From Porites lobata (taxonomy: Eukaryota > Cnidaria > Anthozoa > Scleractinia > Poritidae), in contig CALNXK010000015.1 in assembly GCA_942486035.1 (NCBI GenBank), positions 1,901,501 to 1,965,500 of the forward strand: a stretch of 64,000 bases of DNA, written 5' to 3'. The translations under genes and the position numbers were made by a program. Shown one piece after another: positions 33,947 to 46,232 of this stretch. Each line of letters starts with the position of its first letter. The stretch's first letter is position 1. A model generated the notes under the pieces. The model saw nothing but the letters and a program-made list of their open reading frames with translations, was not told the origin of the DNA and did not search any database.

Positions 33947-33949
33947 GTG

Positions 33950-35148
33950 ATGTCGGCTAAATGGATTTCTAGCTCCAATTCGGTTCGACCAAGTATCGAG
34001 GACACTTCAAACTGGCAGAAACCTTCGTTGATTTGCAGTGACAATGATGCAATGTCAAAGGATGATCTTATTGAGGCAATTACACTTCGACTCACCCGAC
34101 TGGAGGAGCTGGAGCAGGAGAATATAATTCTGAAACGAAAACTTAATAGGTACTTTCTTAACTATTTCCTTTTCGTGACTGCAGTATTTAGGAAACCGTG
34201 GAGTGTCATTGAGTGCAGTTAAATTATTCAGCTTACGATCGATCAAAAGTAACGCTTCCGCTTTTCAGCAAGCTAGAATCTTCGCCACATTCATTTTCTA
34301 TTTATTTTTTTTTTTAATTTTCTTTATTTCTACTAGGAAAGGCCTTATATTTTAATGTAGCAATTATTTCATATCCCCTCTCGCAGCCTCATTACTCAAT
34401 GTGAGTGACACGATTCGACATCTGTGACCTATAAAAACAAACTTGGTCAAGAAAGTAACGCATTAGGCATAAATAATTCTGCAGCAGGCGTTACAAATTG
34501 CAATTTTAATCCTATTCAAAAAAGAAATACTTAAGTTCACGATCACTTGACAGCATGAAGACAGATGAAGAATATATCTCAAGAGCGAAGCAAGTGCTAG
34601 AAGAGAAAGATAATGAACTGCGAAGGCTACGAGAGAGGTAGGACAGACGTATTAGTGTGAAGCGGTATATTTCTTTTCTCAAAAAGGGCTTGTGATTAGC
34701 TTCAAACACCCCTCCCCTCACCCTTGGTGGGGGCTTCCTTGTTTTGCATAAGCCACGGTAAGTCAATTGGTGCCCCTGAAAAGGATATGGTTTACATGGT
34801 TATTGGGTCTTTTTCACAAATGAGAGTCTTGAACAAGGTTTCTGTTTTGGACCAGCAGCCCTTGAAACAATGTGGGATCAGAATTTTTTCCCCTAAAATA
34901 TAATTCCGTGATGTCAGTTTGAAAAAGTTTTGTAGGAAAAATTCGAAGCAAATAAAAATCGTGAAATAAGGTCATTTCTCTTAAACAGGCTGGTGTAATT
35001 AGCAATTTTGTTTTCAAGCACATAAACAGGCTCAAACTATTGTAACTAAAATAGGCAGCTAACAGCTACTGCATTTAGTCAAGTCAATATCACTATCATT
35101 ATCATGGTCATCATTACTTTATTATTATTATTATTATTATTATTGTTA

Positions 35149-35196
<48 letters not shown>

Positions 35197-38100
35197 TTTA
35201 TGATGATGATGATGATGATGATGATGACAGTATACACGTATGGGTATATGTGTTATACATAAAAATGTATGTATAAATAAATAAAATGATAAAACGACAA
35301 ACTTTGAAAAATCTACAACTAGTAATGCTAAATATCCAAGTCTGTACATGTCCTTCATGATTAAAATGAAGTTTGTACCATGTTCCAACAACTTTAAAAG
35401 TCCGGACAATGTGTAAACTGCTCTTTTACACCTCTTTGCACTTGTTTCCTAACAACTGGCTAGGGGACCCCTCCATAGAACAAGACCATCCTCCCAAAAC
35501 ATCTATTATGGTGTTATATGGTGTGATCCTGTATCCCTTGAACTACAGCTTAAATTCCTAGCGTAAAGGCCTATACTTCAACACCTTCTCCTTGTCTTTT
35601 TTCTCTCGATTCTGGTTCCAAGGGCAGCTCATTTCCAGAGTTGTTACTGTCTTTACTTGATGATCTACTATCCTTGCGTTTACTCTGTTGGCCCTAACTT
35701 CAGGGTATTCCCACAAACATGGGAATATCCCAGTAGGCCTGCACATCCTGGCTCTCAAAGAGTGACTTTGGCTGCACTGGGGAGTACCAAGGTGGAACAC
35801 TGTCAATTAGCTTTAGATCTCGTAGGAGCTCAAAAAATAACACCTTCAAGGCTGAGTTATGACTTTCTTGGTATTTGTCCCGTGCCAAAGCTGAGCAGCC
35901 AGCGAGGAACACTTTCTGGGCACTTCCCACATAACCTAGACATCACATCATCAGGCGGACTGGTCTTTGTCTTCTTGCTGGTTTAGAGCTTAGTCGGTTG
36001 AAGCTGCTCGTAGAGCTGACACATTCCTGCTACTGTGTAAGAAGGGCACTCATACCACTCCCATAGCCCACTAAAACACGCTTTTCTATCCAGACCTCGA
36101 TCTTCTTTTCTGGCCGTGAGAAGCTTTCCTTGCCATTTCTCGTTTCGAATCTTATTTGTCCCATTACTTTCGCAACTACCTTCAGCTCATTCTTTTCACA
36201 CGAAGTATCTTTTCCGTTCATGTCCTACACACGGGTTGGGGATGACTGAGCTCACATGAGATCCTCATCTCATTTGCATAAGATTGAGCCTCCTTTATCA
36301 ACAACTTTTGGCCTTTAATTGAGGTGTGCTCTTTAAACTACCGAACCAACTGCTGTGTAGGGTCTTTGTTTCTGTACAGCTTTACTGCTGCTTTCACTTT
36401 TGTCTGCTTGTACTTCATCTCCACTGGGTTTAATCCACGCCCTCCGGTTTATTTTAATAATTATTTCTATTACTATTATTATCATCATTATCATTTTATT
36501 ATTACTGAGAAAGGCTGAACCCAGGAGTCATTTCATAAGTAGGTTCAACTTGGCTGAGTACGATCGTCCTGGTGCGGTAAACATAGTCCTGAATAAGACT
36601 GATGTTGTTGACATTGACTGACGATTCAACAACCTGTACAGTCGTCTTCCGAGTCAATGTGACTTGTGTTACGTCTGTTGATAACATCAAACTTTGGTCA
36701 TTGACCTGACTGGTGATCAGTTAAGTCACGATGTTATTGTTCGTCTGTCAGTTAAGCCGTGATGTTATTGGCTTTGAAGAGTCATAATGTCTTCGGTGCG
36801 TTTTTATCAATGTGTGTGTTCGGATACGTTGCAGCTAACTATACTTTAGCAGTAGGCGTTGTTTGTTTTTTCTCTATAATGATAATGATAAGGTCTTTTA
36901 ATCTTGGCAACACTGACGCTCTAAACATAGACTTGGGGAGGGGAAAGTTTTTAACTGATAATTTGTATTCTACCTAAGAGAGAAATCAGCGCCATTTTCA
37001 CAAATCACTCGTCTTGTTAAACGATTTCAAAGTAAACCTCAAATTCAAGCGTCATAGCCAAAGTAAACGCCTAGAATCGTAATAGTGTTACAAAGATTTG
37101 GCAAATCAGAATGCCCCTCCCAAACAGATCTACTATTTCCTAAAGCTGAGGCTTCGGTTTTTTCATTATTTACTTTTAAACCAGAACGCGCACTAAAATT
37201 CTTTAGCGCAACGAATAGGTCGTCATATCATCAACGAATAGTGAAAGTTTAACATCTTCGTCTCGTATCGTAATTCCCTTAACGCCGTCCTCGCCTGCCG
37301 TTGTACTGAAAGTACGTAGAAGTCAAACAGAGGTTGAGTAGGTCCACGATGTCGTCTTTAGGTAGTGGTAGTTCAATAGTACAGTTCTTAATAGCGTTCT
37401 TAGCACACTGATTCCAACACTCGGACCAACGTCAACTCCGGCCCTGTCACGACAGCGACTATGCCGTACATCACACAGGCACCTCTGAAACTATTGCACG
37501 TATACTACAACCTTAAAATATACGTGTTGCGAAATGGCGAAGTCAACAACTACCAGTTGCTTGTCAAGCACCATTTACAGACGAAACACTGATCAAATAG
37601 ACTGGGAATCTGCGAAATGTATTACGTATTCACAGACTACTATCAACGACCCACATAGCGGGTTTACTAACTTAAAAAAAAAACGCTACTGAATGGTAGT
37701 CAACGGTTTCCGGCACCGTACAAATGACTTATTGGCGGAATCAAGAAAACTAACCACGAGAGAACGACTGGACGACTTCCAGTTTGACTAACAATTAACG
37801 ACTGTTTAACTGTGAAGATAGACGGATCGAAACGCACCAATGACATTACGAGTCTTCAACCAGAGTTATACCATCAACTGACGTGATGCAACTCACTTTG
37901 AATCTGAAGATGACTACCGCACAGGTCGTCGAAAAACGGTCAGTCACTGTCAACAACAACAGTTTTATTTAGGACTGTGCTCAACAGGGCGATCATATTC
38001 AACCTACTTCTTATAATTATTACTCATGATTGTTATTTAATTTTTTAAAATTAATCTGTAATGTTTTCTATTGCTAACTCGAATTTATGAACATAGGAAT

Positions 38101-41100
38101 GCTACAATGGCCGAAAGAAAGTTCAATATGGATCAAAGTAGAACAGAAAATACGCTGAGCGCCAACAGACAATCCGATCTGGAAATGGAATACAAAGACG
38201 ACTTTAGGGATGGGGCTCGCGTTGACGCAATCGATAAAATAGAAGCCAAACTGACGAAGAACCAAAAGAGGGGACAAAATGCGACATCAGATCAACTGAA
38301 GGCATACAGACTTGCCTGCTTGATTTTTGAGGTAAAGTAACTGAAACATACAAACACACCAAAGGTTGACTTCAAAGCCAAAAAATTATTCTCATTCAAT
38401 GACAGTCACCCCTTTTGCTTCGCTTTTCACCGGGGACGGCATTCTTCACCAGCAGAGCAGTTATCGACGACTAAACGTCACAAACGCACAGTGCTCACTA
38501 TGAGTGGGAGGTAATAACGGCGTTTTTAACCTTTAACCACAGTAACAGTCAAATATATTACATTATAAAGTGACATACAAAATGCTATGTTTTAGATCTC
38601 TTCTTTTTATTATTAAACCCAAGTGAGAGCTAGGTGTTAATCTTTTGAAAACATTAACCCCCCCCCCCCCCCCCCCCACCACCACCGCTTGATTGTCTCA
38701 TAACGTAAAGATGCTCCATACCGACCCTAGGATGGATGGAAACTCAGGTTAATACTGTACCTCGCCATGCAGGAAATACTAAAAGCCTTACCTCTGAAAT
38801 GTTCTCTAAACCTGCTTATTTGTTGTTTTCGTGTTTGTTCCACGCCCTCAGATATCATACCAGTGCTCGTCAAAAGCAAGAGAAAGTTTCATTGACTTTT
38901 ATTCTTCAATGCTAAAGACGTTAGTTGCTGAAGCACCTACTGTTGGCTCAAGTGAGAGCAAATACAGAAAGGTTGAGAATTAGTTTAATAAATGTCGGCA
39001 ATATTATGAAAAGTTGTTATTTCCTGCGAGTTTACTAATAACTATCCGCGTTTTTCATAGGCCGATTTCTTTTATCAAAAACATTGTTAACAGGAGTTTA
39101 TCTAGCGGTGTGAATATGGCCTTAAGTAACAACCTACTATATAGATTAGTGCTGTAGTCTGTTTGGGTTCATTATAGGTTACAACCCAACCAAGCCAATC
39201 CTCGGTCTAACAGGGGCAGGTATATGGATCCCAAGGATTCAAAACTCCGTGCAATTCCAGGCTGGATAATATACGGATCCCTTTTTGCGTCAGTATGTAA
39301 AGAATTTTATATCGATTTCACCAAACTTTAATGAGGCCACTTTTTATTAAAACACCTTGATTCACAATGGCCATATCTCAACATTGCTACAACTAAAATC
39401 GGCATAGACCCTACTCAGACCGGGAGCTTTTTGAGGCCCCCCTTGCTAAAAGCTTAAGAAACTTAGAGGCTTTTCCTTAAAAATTATCTGGGAACATTTT
39501 AAAGTGGTCGTGACGTGTACGTCAAAATTGACGGTACCATAGCAACCGAGTTTTGACAGCCATGTTTTATTCAGATTTGCTCTTTTCCTGCAAAAAGGGT
39601 TAATTTCTAGTTTTACTTATTCCATTATAGCTTTACTCATAATCTAGCAATATTTATATTCATATTTTATTCTATGCAAGGAGCAGGTCTAATATATGTG
39701 TTGAAATCATGATGGTTTGCTTCATTCATCGTCGGTTTTAACTTATCTCATTAGCTTTCTGATGTCAAGCGTTCAAAGCATTCTTCTGTTTCTCAAGATT
39801 CATTAAATGAGGTGATGGTGCTTGTAAAGGAGGACGCCTTGAAGCATAGCCTGGCAGCCCTTACGAAGGTACTGAAGACGACAAAATATATTAAGCCTTT
39901 TGACACAAGTTAAGTGATGGTCAGTTACTATGGTTACGAGATATGACGTCATAAGTAGCAGGTGGTCAAGCTATTTTTGATTGAAAATGCATGTTTTTTT
40001 TCAACATTTTTCAGCAATAAAAGTAAAACTTGTGGATAAAATATTAGTTATGTGTTATTTTACAAGTTAAGCGCAAAAAAATAGAGGATATTACCTGGCC
40101 GCGCGAAGATACGAAATTTCTCTTCAAGCGATATTTCACGAGTGAGCGCAGCGGCCATGTAATGTTCTATTTATTATATAAACACCAATGAAATACAAAC
40201 AATTTCACTTTAACAGTTTTTTTGGTGTGAAAGGAGCGATTTATTATGTAGTCATAGCAAAGGCGATATTTTCACATGTGAAGATAACATGTTATTTTGA
40301 CATGTGAGGATATCAAGTTTTCGGTCGAAAGCTCACCTGGTATTTCATTGGTGTTTATATAGTAAATATTGATTCTCACTGTTTTTACCTGATTTTTATT
40401 CTTGATAAAATCCAAGATGGCGACCAAGATGGTGACCGTGTTTGGTGACGCCACAGTCCTCCAGCGGCGCCACCATCCATAAAATATACTTCAACTTGTA
40501 GAGAAGATCAAAGACTTTCTACTGAAGGCAAAATTGTTTCGAAATACTGAAACAAATAAAAAACTCGAGGGGGGTCCATCAACAACCACCCCCTCTCCTT
40601 GTACCAGGGTGGGGGTATGACTTTGTGTGTACGTCCAAGTGTTAAGATAAAAACAAATCGCGCCTTACATTTTTTTTTTTAATCAAAGCATGCAGGGTGC
40701 GGGCTCCTGGTGATAATTACATTAAACCATGTGTCCTTGCATAATATCATAGTTGACGAATTATTCCTTAATTTTGGCGCGAAATTTCAGCTTTAGTTTA
40801 TAGCAGAGCTCCACGCGGCTCCAAGCGCGCGAAGCGGAGCACCATGGGTAAGAAAATTTGGAAATCTACCCATCCGAGAACTATTGGTAATCACGTGACC
40901 GTACGCCCCACCGACCGTGGTCCGCACCACGGGCATACCAATCTAAAATAACTCAACTAAAAGGTGTGGCAACCCAAACGCAACTCGAGGTTATTTTGGC
41001 GGGAAATCGCATAGCCACCCGCGTCTTGTGAAGCAGAGACAACTACAGAGACAACAAAGACGAAAACGGAAAGCGGAAATTGTTTCTGTATCTTTGTTGT

Positions 41101-42326
41101 CTAAAGCATTAACCTTAGATTAATTGTCGTGTCCACAAAATTTGGAATATAGAGAAAAAATAAAGTGGGTGAAAGGCCAGTGAAGCTCAACGAAGAAAAG
41201 AGAGCTAGAGCGGAAGATAAGGCGCTATTTTGTTGGAAGAACAACATGAAAAAATACACAACGGGTCCATAATAAATGCTGCACGGGCCATAAAAGTGAC
41301 ATGTGATGCCATTTTATTATATTAATTTTGATCAGAACGGGCCTCCATAATTCTAACGGGTTTTTTGTCAAAAAATTCTGAAAATTCTTAACTTAAGCTC
41401 TAAACGTTTGAGAGTGTGGAGTTCTCGATCTATACGATCCAGGATAAACATGTCAAAAATCCTCGATTGCTAACGTAATTCGTCACCAATGATATTAATA
41501 CTTAGTCAAATGGTATAATTGTGAAAAATTAGGGAATAATTCCACTTGCGTTTTGTTCAAATCCTAATTTTTTCCTGAGACTAAATTATAAGGATTTGGA
41601 CAAAACGCGCGTCGCAAAATTGTTTCCTATTTTTACTTCTCACCATTTGATTACACATACTTAGCAACCGAAACAACCTTATGGAAAGGAAATAAAAACC
41701 ATATATGTGTGTGTTAACCCTGGAACAACTGTGACGCGCAACGGTGAAACGTCTTATATGGGTCTAAACAATCCAGATAAATTACATTCCTAAGCTTTTT
41801 TTGCAAAAACATTCTAGTAGAGTAACAAATATCATCACATCGTCATCATTATCATAAATATTGTTTTTCTTTGTACATCTCTAAGGAAAAAAAGGGCGGT
41901 GCGAGCTTTTACAGAGGGTGCAAAACAGCTATGATATGATTACTTAAAACATAAAACACACGTTGTTTCTTTTTACAGGACGTCAAAAAGGACCTCAAGA
42001 AAAGATGGAAAGAAAATGACAAGAAACTTCTTCCAAACTATGAAAAAAGTCTTAAAAATGATTTAAAAGGTTACATCGAGTATTGCACCCGATTCGCTTG
42101 GCGCATCGTGACTCAAGTTCCACCGTTAAAGGTTGACTATCAAAGTTCAACTTTTAATCCCTCTTATCAGAATGAGAGTCAGGCTATTTCATTCTCTGCC
42201 AAGCAAAGTACCTCTGAAAGCTGGGTCGAATCCCAAGGGCGTAAACAAATTAAGTGTTTCGTATGGCCAACTCTTTTGGACTCGGAGAACAGAGTTATAG
42301 AGAAGGGAGACGTCGTTTTACACTGA
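33950..42326 (+). CDS. SPATA18-like: Mitochondria-eating protein (MIEAP/SPATA18)-like
   Basis: Exons 33950-34149 (acceptor-defined start 33947), 34554-34637, 38097-38331, 38852-38971, 39755-39868, 41979-42326; junction phases 2, 2, 0, 0, 0; 366 residues. Residues about 40-95 are a predicted coiled coil (TRLEELEQENIILKRKL, then QVLEEKDNELRRLRER). Residues about 160-364 fit the MIEAP C-terminal domain: RFAWRIVTQVPPLKVDY, FNPSYQNESQA and CFVWPTLLDSENRVIEKGDV align with the vertebrate pattern of a PP-x-Y core, then VWP and a KGE-like end. In vertebrates MIEAP acts in mitochondrial quality control; the role here is inferred. The protein is shorter than human SPATA18, mainly in the coiled-coil half. 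The exon 4 donor is a weak GTTGAG. The 3.5 kb intron 2 is filled with retroelement debris. AATAAA lies 12 bp after the stop. Confidence 0.82.
35118..35226. repeat. (TTA)n and (TGA)n microsatellite
   Basis: About 70 bp of TTA units and then eight ATG/TGA steps, adjoining the 3' side of the minus-strand retrotransposon fragment. Confidence 0.9.
35340..35960 (-). mobile_element. R2/NeSL-type (restriction-like endonuclease) retrotransposon fragment
   Basis: Minus frames read GCSALARDKYQESHNSALK (Cys-His zinc-knuckle-like), PPWYSPVQP, AYWDIPMF, then, after one frameshift near 35715, EVRANRVNARIVDHQVKTV-TTLEMSCPW and KYRPLR, then TPYNTIIDVLGGWS. This order is that of the C-terminal domain with a PD-(D/E)XK-like nuclease in R2-like elements. 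Stops at several places. It lies in intron 2 of the MIEAP-like gene, antisense to it. Confidence 0.7.
36513..38030. mobile_element. Rearranged Penelope-like element with inverted arms
   Basis: 36513-36720 (plus) and 37830-38030 (minus) are similar inverted arms (ACTGATGTTGTTGACATTGA on one strand, ACTGTTGTTGTTGACAGTGA on the other). The plus frame at 37590-37740 reads IDWESAKCITYS and QRFPAPYK, matching the C-terminus of Penelope-like ORFs. On the minus strand at 37320-37400, LPLPKDDIVDLLNLCLTSTY is Penelope-type RT. At 37000-37320 minus there is GITIRDEDVKLSLFVDDM and LGVYFGYD, an RT piece of LINE type. The order shows rearrangement or nested insertion. Confidence 0.6.
39888..40641. mobile_element. 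piggyBac-like MITE, left-truncated, with a nested 0.29 kb MITE
   Basis: Shares GTGATGGTCAGTTACTATGG and the right end (GTACGTCC, then GTGTTAA) with the copies near 60 kb. About 290 bp beginning ATAGAGGATATTACCTGGCC (40080 to about 40368) interrupts it. It begins about 20 bp after the donor of exon 5 of the MIEAP-like gene. Confidence 0.65.
40799..41030 (+). mobile_element. GAGCTC-type MITE, copy 1 (partial)
   Basis: Starts GCAGAGCTCC and carries GAGCACCATGGGTAAGAA and AATCACGTGACCGTACG, shared with 45696-46232 and with the inverse copy at 62800-63236. The other terminus was not found. It lies in intron 5 of the MIEAP-like gene. Confidence 0.6.
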
Positions 42327-42337
42327 ATTGGGGAAGG

Positions 42338-42343
42338 AATAAA
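42338..42343 (+). terminator. Polyadenylation signal AATAAA of the MIEAP-like gene
   Basis: AATAAA 12 bp after the stop codon, followed by a T-rich run at 42352-42365. The closeness to the stop implies a very short 3' UTR; other signals further down are possible. Confidence 0.4.
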
Positions 42344-42530
42344 TGGGTTATCTTTTTTTTTTTTTAAATAGGAATAACCGTTCTATGAAAAGCTCGCTAT
42401 TAAGCATCACCATTTTATAGTAGCCATACGTTATTTTAGAGACTTACCTGTTGTTAGGATACTGATTAATAAATCAGCAAACATAGTTTAAACTTAAAGA
42501 CAAGGTTCCCGTTACAGTCAAGTGTAAAAC

Positions 42531-42661
42531 TAGCCTGCAGTGCAGAGGAAGATTAGGGAGAATAAAAATAGTAACCCTTACGGTATCTTTCGAATTTCAA
42601 CATGGCGCTTTCGCCAGCAAAACATTCTCGCGCCCGAAGAAAACGCCTGCACTGCAGGCTA
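42531..42661. mobile_element. MITE with TAGCCTGCAGTGCAG ends
   Basis: Perfect 15 bp terminal inverted repeats. The flanks GTGTAAAAC (42522-42530) and GTGTTAAAC (42662-42670) form a 9 bp direct repeat with one mismatch. A related element with TAGCCTGCGTAGCAAGC ends lies at 48344-48479. Confidence 0.7.
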
Positions 42662-43726
42662 GTGTTAAACTTGATTTTCCTCCTTGTGGAGCAAACTTTC
42701 AGTAGAGAAATAATTACCAAAAAAGAAAAGAAAAAACCCTATTGCATGGACATTTTCTGATTAACGTTCTGAGAAAAAAGTTTCTCTAAACTAAAAAAAA
42801 AAGAACAATAAAATAAAATATTACGTGTGTCGAAATGGGGAACCACATTTACAGTACATGTAGTTCGCCTTTTTTCATCCGTAGCCTATGAAAAGCCGGA
42901 ACTGTCGCCTACAGTAATTTATGGCTAAATTTGTTGTATTGCGCTGCGCGTTTTGCAAACTTCGAAGGAATTTTGGGTTTTTCTATTCTGTCAATCATCT
43001 TAGCGGACCTATTAGGAAACACATGTTTACTTGTAATTGGTGCATTTTGATGCACTTTGTTTGTTTCTGTGCTTCAAGGTTCGCTGCTTGTGATGGTCTT
43101 GTTTCGCACTGTTTCTGGCAATGACCGACTATCTTTCTTCGAAGCTTTTTATGATCGATCTTTCTTATTCTTGTCTCTTGCAAGAATAAAGCAATGATCC
43201 CTATGTACGTCAACAACCTGAAGGAAATTGATTGGTATGCTAGTTAAGCGCAACTCAAAGGGACAAACCCCCATCCCGAAAATTAAACGTAATAATAGAG
43301 CTGACCCTAATAAGGCTGAGATTGCCTCAATTTAATAAGCATTTTGTCAATGTGGGTCAAAACCTGGCCAAAAGAATTGAAAATTGTGATGGAAGTCTGA
43401 CCCAATTCATAAAATCGACTCCAGTAGCTAGCTTTGTTATGTCCTGTGTTACTGAAACCCAAGTATGTTCATCATTTAAAGGTTTAAATGATCATAAGTC
43501 ATCCTTAGATATTCCTAATAAATCAATTAAAATAGCTGCCCAGCCATTGGCAATACCTTTAACATATATCTATAACCAGTCTATTGAAACTGGAATTGTT
43601 CCTGATATTTTAAAAGTCTCACAAATTTCCCCAGTGTATAAGGGTGGCGATGCTACAGACCCTAGCAACTATCGGCCCATAGCAACTCTGTCACCTTTTA
43701 GTAAAGTGCTCGAGCGTCTAGTCTAT

Positions 43727-43754
43727 TTAACAATTATTCCACGAGGGCGCGTTT

Positions 43755-43785
<31 letters not shown>

Positions 43786-43805
43786 ATAGCGCCGAGTTGG
43801 CTATA

Positions 43806-43842
<37 letters not shown>

Positions 43843-44741
43843 TTTTATTAAAAACGCCCACAAAATCTCGTTGAATCTCCCCGACTAGAACAAACCGGAA
43901 AAGACAAGGGACTTCCGCTATTCACATGTCACACGTCTATCAAAACTGTCAACGCGCGAACGGACTCGCCTGGACTGCATGAATGAAAAATCAAAACATT
44001 GTAGCGATGAACATTAGTTTTTTAAAAACTCATCGGGATTCTAGGATTTTACACAGCAGAACAGCTAAAAAACCTGGCAGATAATGTGAAGGAAAAGAAT
44101 TTTTAAGTGACAGCCGTCGAAATTACTGTGAATTTGGATTTTCGGTGCAGTTATAAAAGTAAGAACAACGGAGAAAAACTATTACCTCGGTCGCTTGTTA
44201 TGAAGTTGTTTGAAGCCACAAGCTGGTTTCGCTGAACGAGAAAAGAAGCTATACTGCCGCCTCGATTGCTCTAGTGAATGGCTGCATAGCCTGTATTTGT
44301 AGCTGGTTACTTGTGATTTATATTCTTGATGTCGGATAAACAAGCCGCAGTTATCTATCGGCGAGTGACTCGATCTGCGAATGGCTTCGCGATCATGAAG
44401 AAACAACACTTGTCTTCTTTCGTAGCTGGTCAAGGTACATTAGTGCCATGTGTTTTCATGTGTTTTTCGACAAACTTTCCAACAAGCTCTTGTGGCTTTT
44501 TTGTTTGTTTTTGTCTTTTTTCTTTCGATGAAATTGCATTTCTAGTATTCTAAGAAATGAATGAAAACAATTTGCTTCGAGCGCCGTTCTATCCTTCGCG
44601 AAAAAAAATCTCAGCTAGCTTCCAATTTTAAACTGACGCGTACACCGACTATATATGGAGAGCATGGTATAATAGCTCATATACCATAACGGCTAAGCCA
44701 ATCAAAATGCTAGAATTGCATTATCCAATGATTCAGTTTTT
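43727..44741 (+). mobile_element. 1 kb non-autonomous element with a foldback end, copy 2
   Basis: Inserted in the LINE between LERLVY and NQLYSFIDKHQ. It begins at the hairpin 43731-43842 (CAATTATTCCACGAGGGCGC to GCGCGAGTGGAATAATTG) and ends at CCAATGATTCAGTTTTT. It matches 4647-5645 inverted. Confidence 0.85.
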
Positions 44742-45695
44742 AATAAAATCAGTTATATTCGTTCATAGATAAACATCAAATCTTGTACAAATATCAGTTT
44801 GGATTTAGGAAAGGATATTCCACTGAACAAGCTATTCTTGAAATTACTGACAATCTGAAGTTAGCTACTTATAAAGGTCAAATAACATGTGGTTTATTTC
44901 TCGACCTATCAAAGGCATTTGACACAGTAAATCATAAAATACTGCTCTCTAAACTATATCTCTATGGATTTCGGGGTACACCACATAACTGGTTTGAAAG
45001 TTATTTGCACAATCGAAGACAATATGTTAAAATTGACTCTACTAAATCTAGCCATGAAAATATTATCTGCGGTATACCCCAAGGCTCGACTCTAGGTCCT
45101 CTTTTATTTTTGCTCTATGTGAACGACTTACCAAACTTTGTCGATAAACTTTCGGTGCAGAGCTTTGCTGATGACACCAATTTATTTTACTCTAGCGACA
45201 ACTTAAAACAGCTTGAATCCGTAATGAATCAAGAGCTTAAACAAATTTATAACTACTGTGCTCTAAATAAGTTATCTCTAAACACTATAAAGACTAATTA
45301 CATGTTAGTCTCATCATCTAGGTGCCACCCAAGGATAAATATAACTGGTATTGAACAGCAAGATTACATAAAGTACTTGGGAGTTTATATAGATAAACAT
45401 CTCAATTGGCAACCACAGATGCAACATGTACTGAGATAATAAATTAGCTGAAAATTTAGGAATACTTTCAAAACTAAGATATTACATAGATCTGAATATA
45501 CTGAAACAAATTTATTATGCTTTAATATATCCCTATTTGAGTTACGGTATTCTTGCTTGGGGATGTGCCAGCAAAACCAGATTAGATTGTCTTCGTATTA
45601 AGCATAACAGACGTCTCCGCACCATCTTCTTTGTACATCCTAGAGAGAGTGCTGCTCCCTATTTCAAACTCTTAACAATCCTTAAATTGGATAAT

Positions 45696-46232
45696 AGCGG
45701 AGCTCTCGCGCGCGAAGCACCATGGGTAAGAATATCTGGTAAACTATCCGTCCGAGAAAATTTGGTTATGACGTAGAGTACGCCCGCCCGCCCACACACT
45801 TCATGTAAGCCGATGTCAAGTGTCACACTTGTCAGGAGCGAGAAATAAATAACAACGGAGACTAATTTCGTTGGAAGAAAAACATGAAAATTATATAGCG
45901 GCGGTTAGAAAACGAGAAATGCTAGCGGCTACTAATGTGAAAAAGGAGCGGCAGTGAAAAAGCAGAGTGAACAGGAACACAAACATTTCCTCCAAAAATT
46001 CACGTAAATAGGAAGCTAAAAGAAGTTTCACGTTAAAACAAAGGTAAGGAATGTACAAAAAAACTGCTGCACGTGCAAAGTTGTTTTTTTGCTAATTAGA
46101 TCTATTGTTGTTGTTTTTACCGTTCTCGTGGCTTTCAACTTGTCTTTAGTATTACTCGATTTTATAATTTCTTTGAGGAATCTATAAATATTAAAGAGAG
46201 CGTCGCTTTTAGCCGTGGCTAAATCTATATAT
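45696..46232 (+). mobile_element. GAGCTC-type MITE, copy 2
   Basis: Interrupts the LINE frame after KLDN; the frame resumes with IYKLKICCFIHR. It begins AGCGGAGCTC, carries GAAGCACCATGGGTAAGAA, and ends TTTTAGCCGTGGCTAAATCT. The target duplication is TA-like and obscured by an AT-rich site. Confidence 0.75.
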
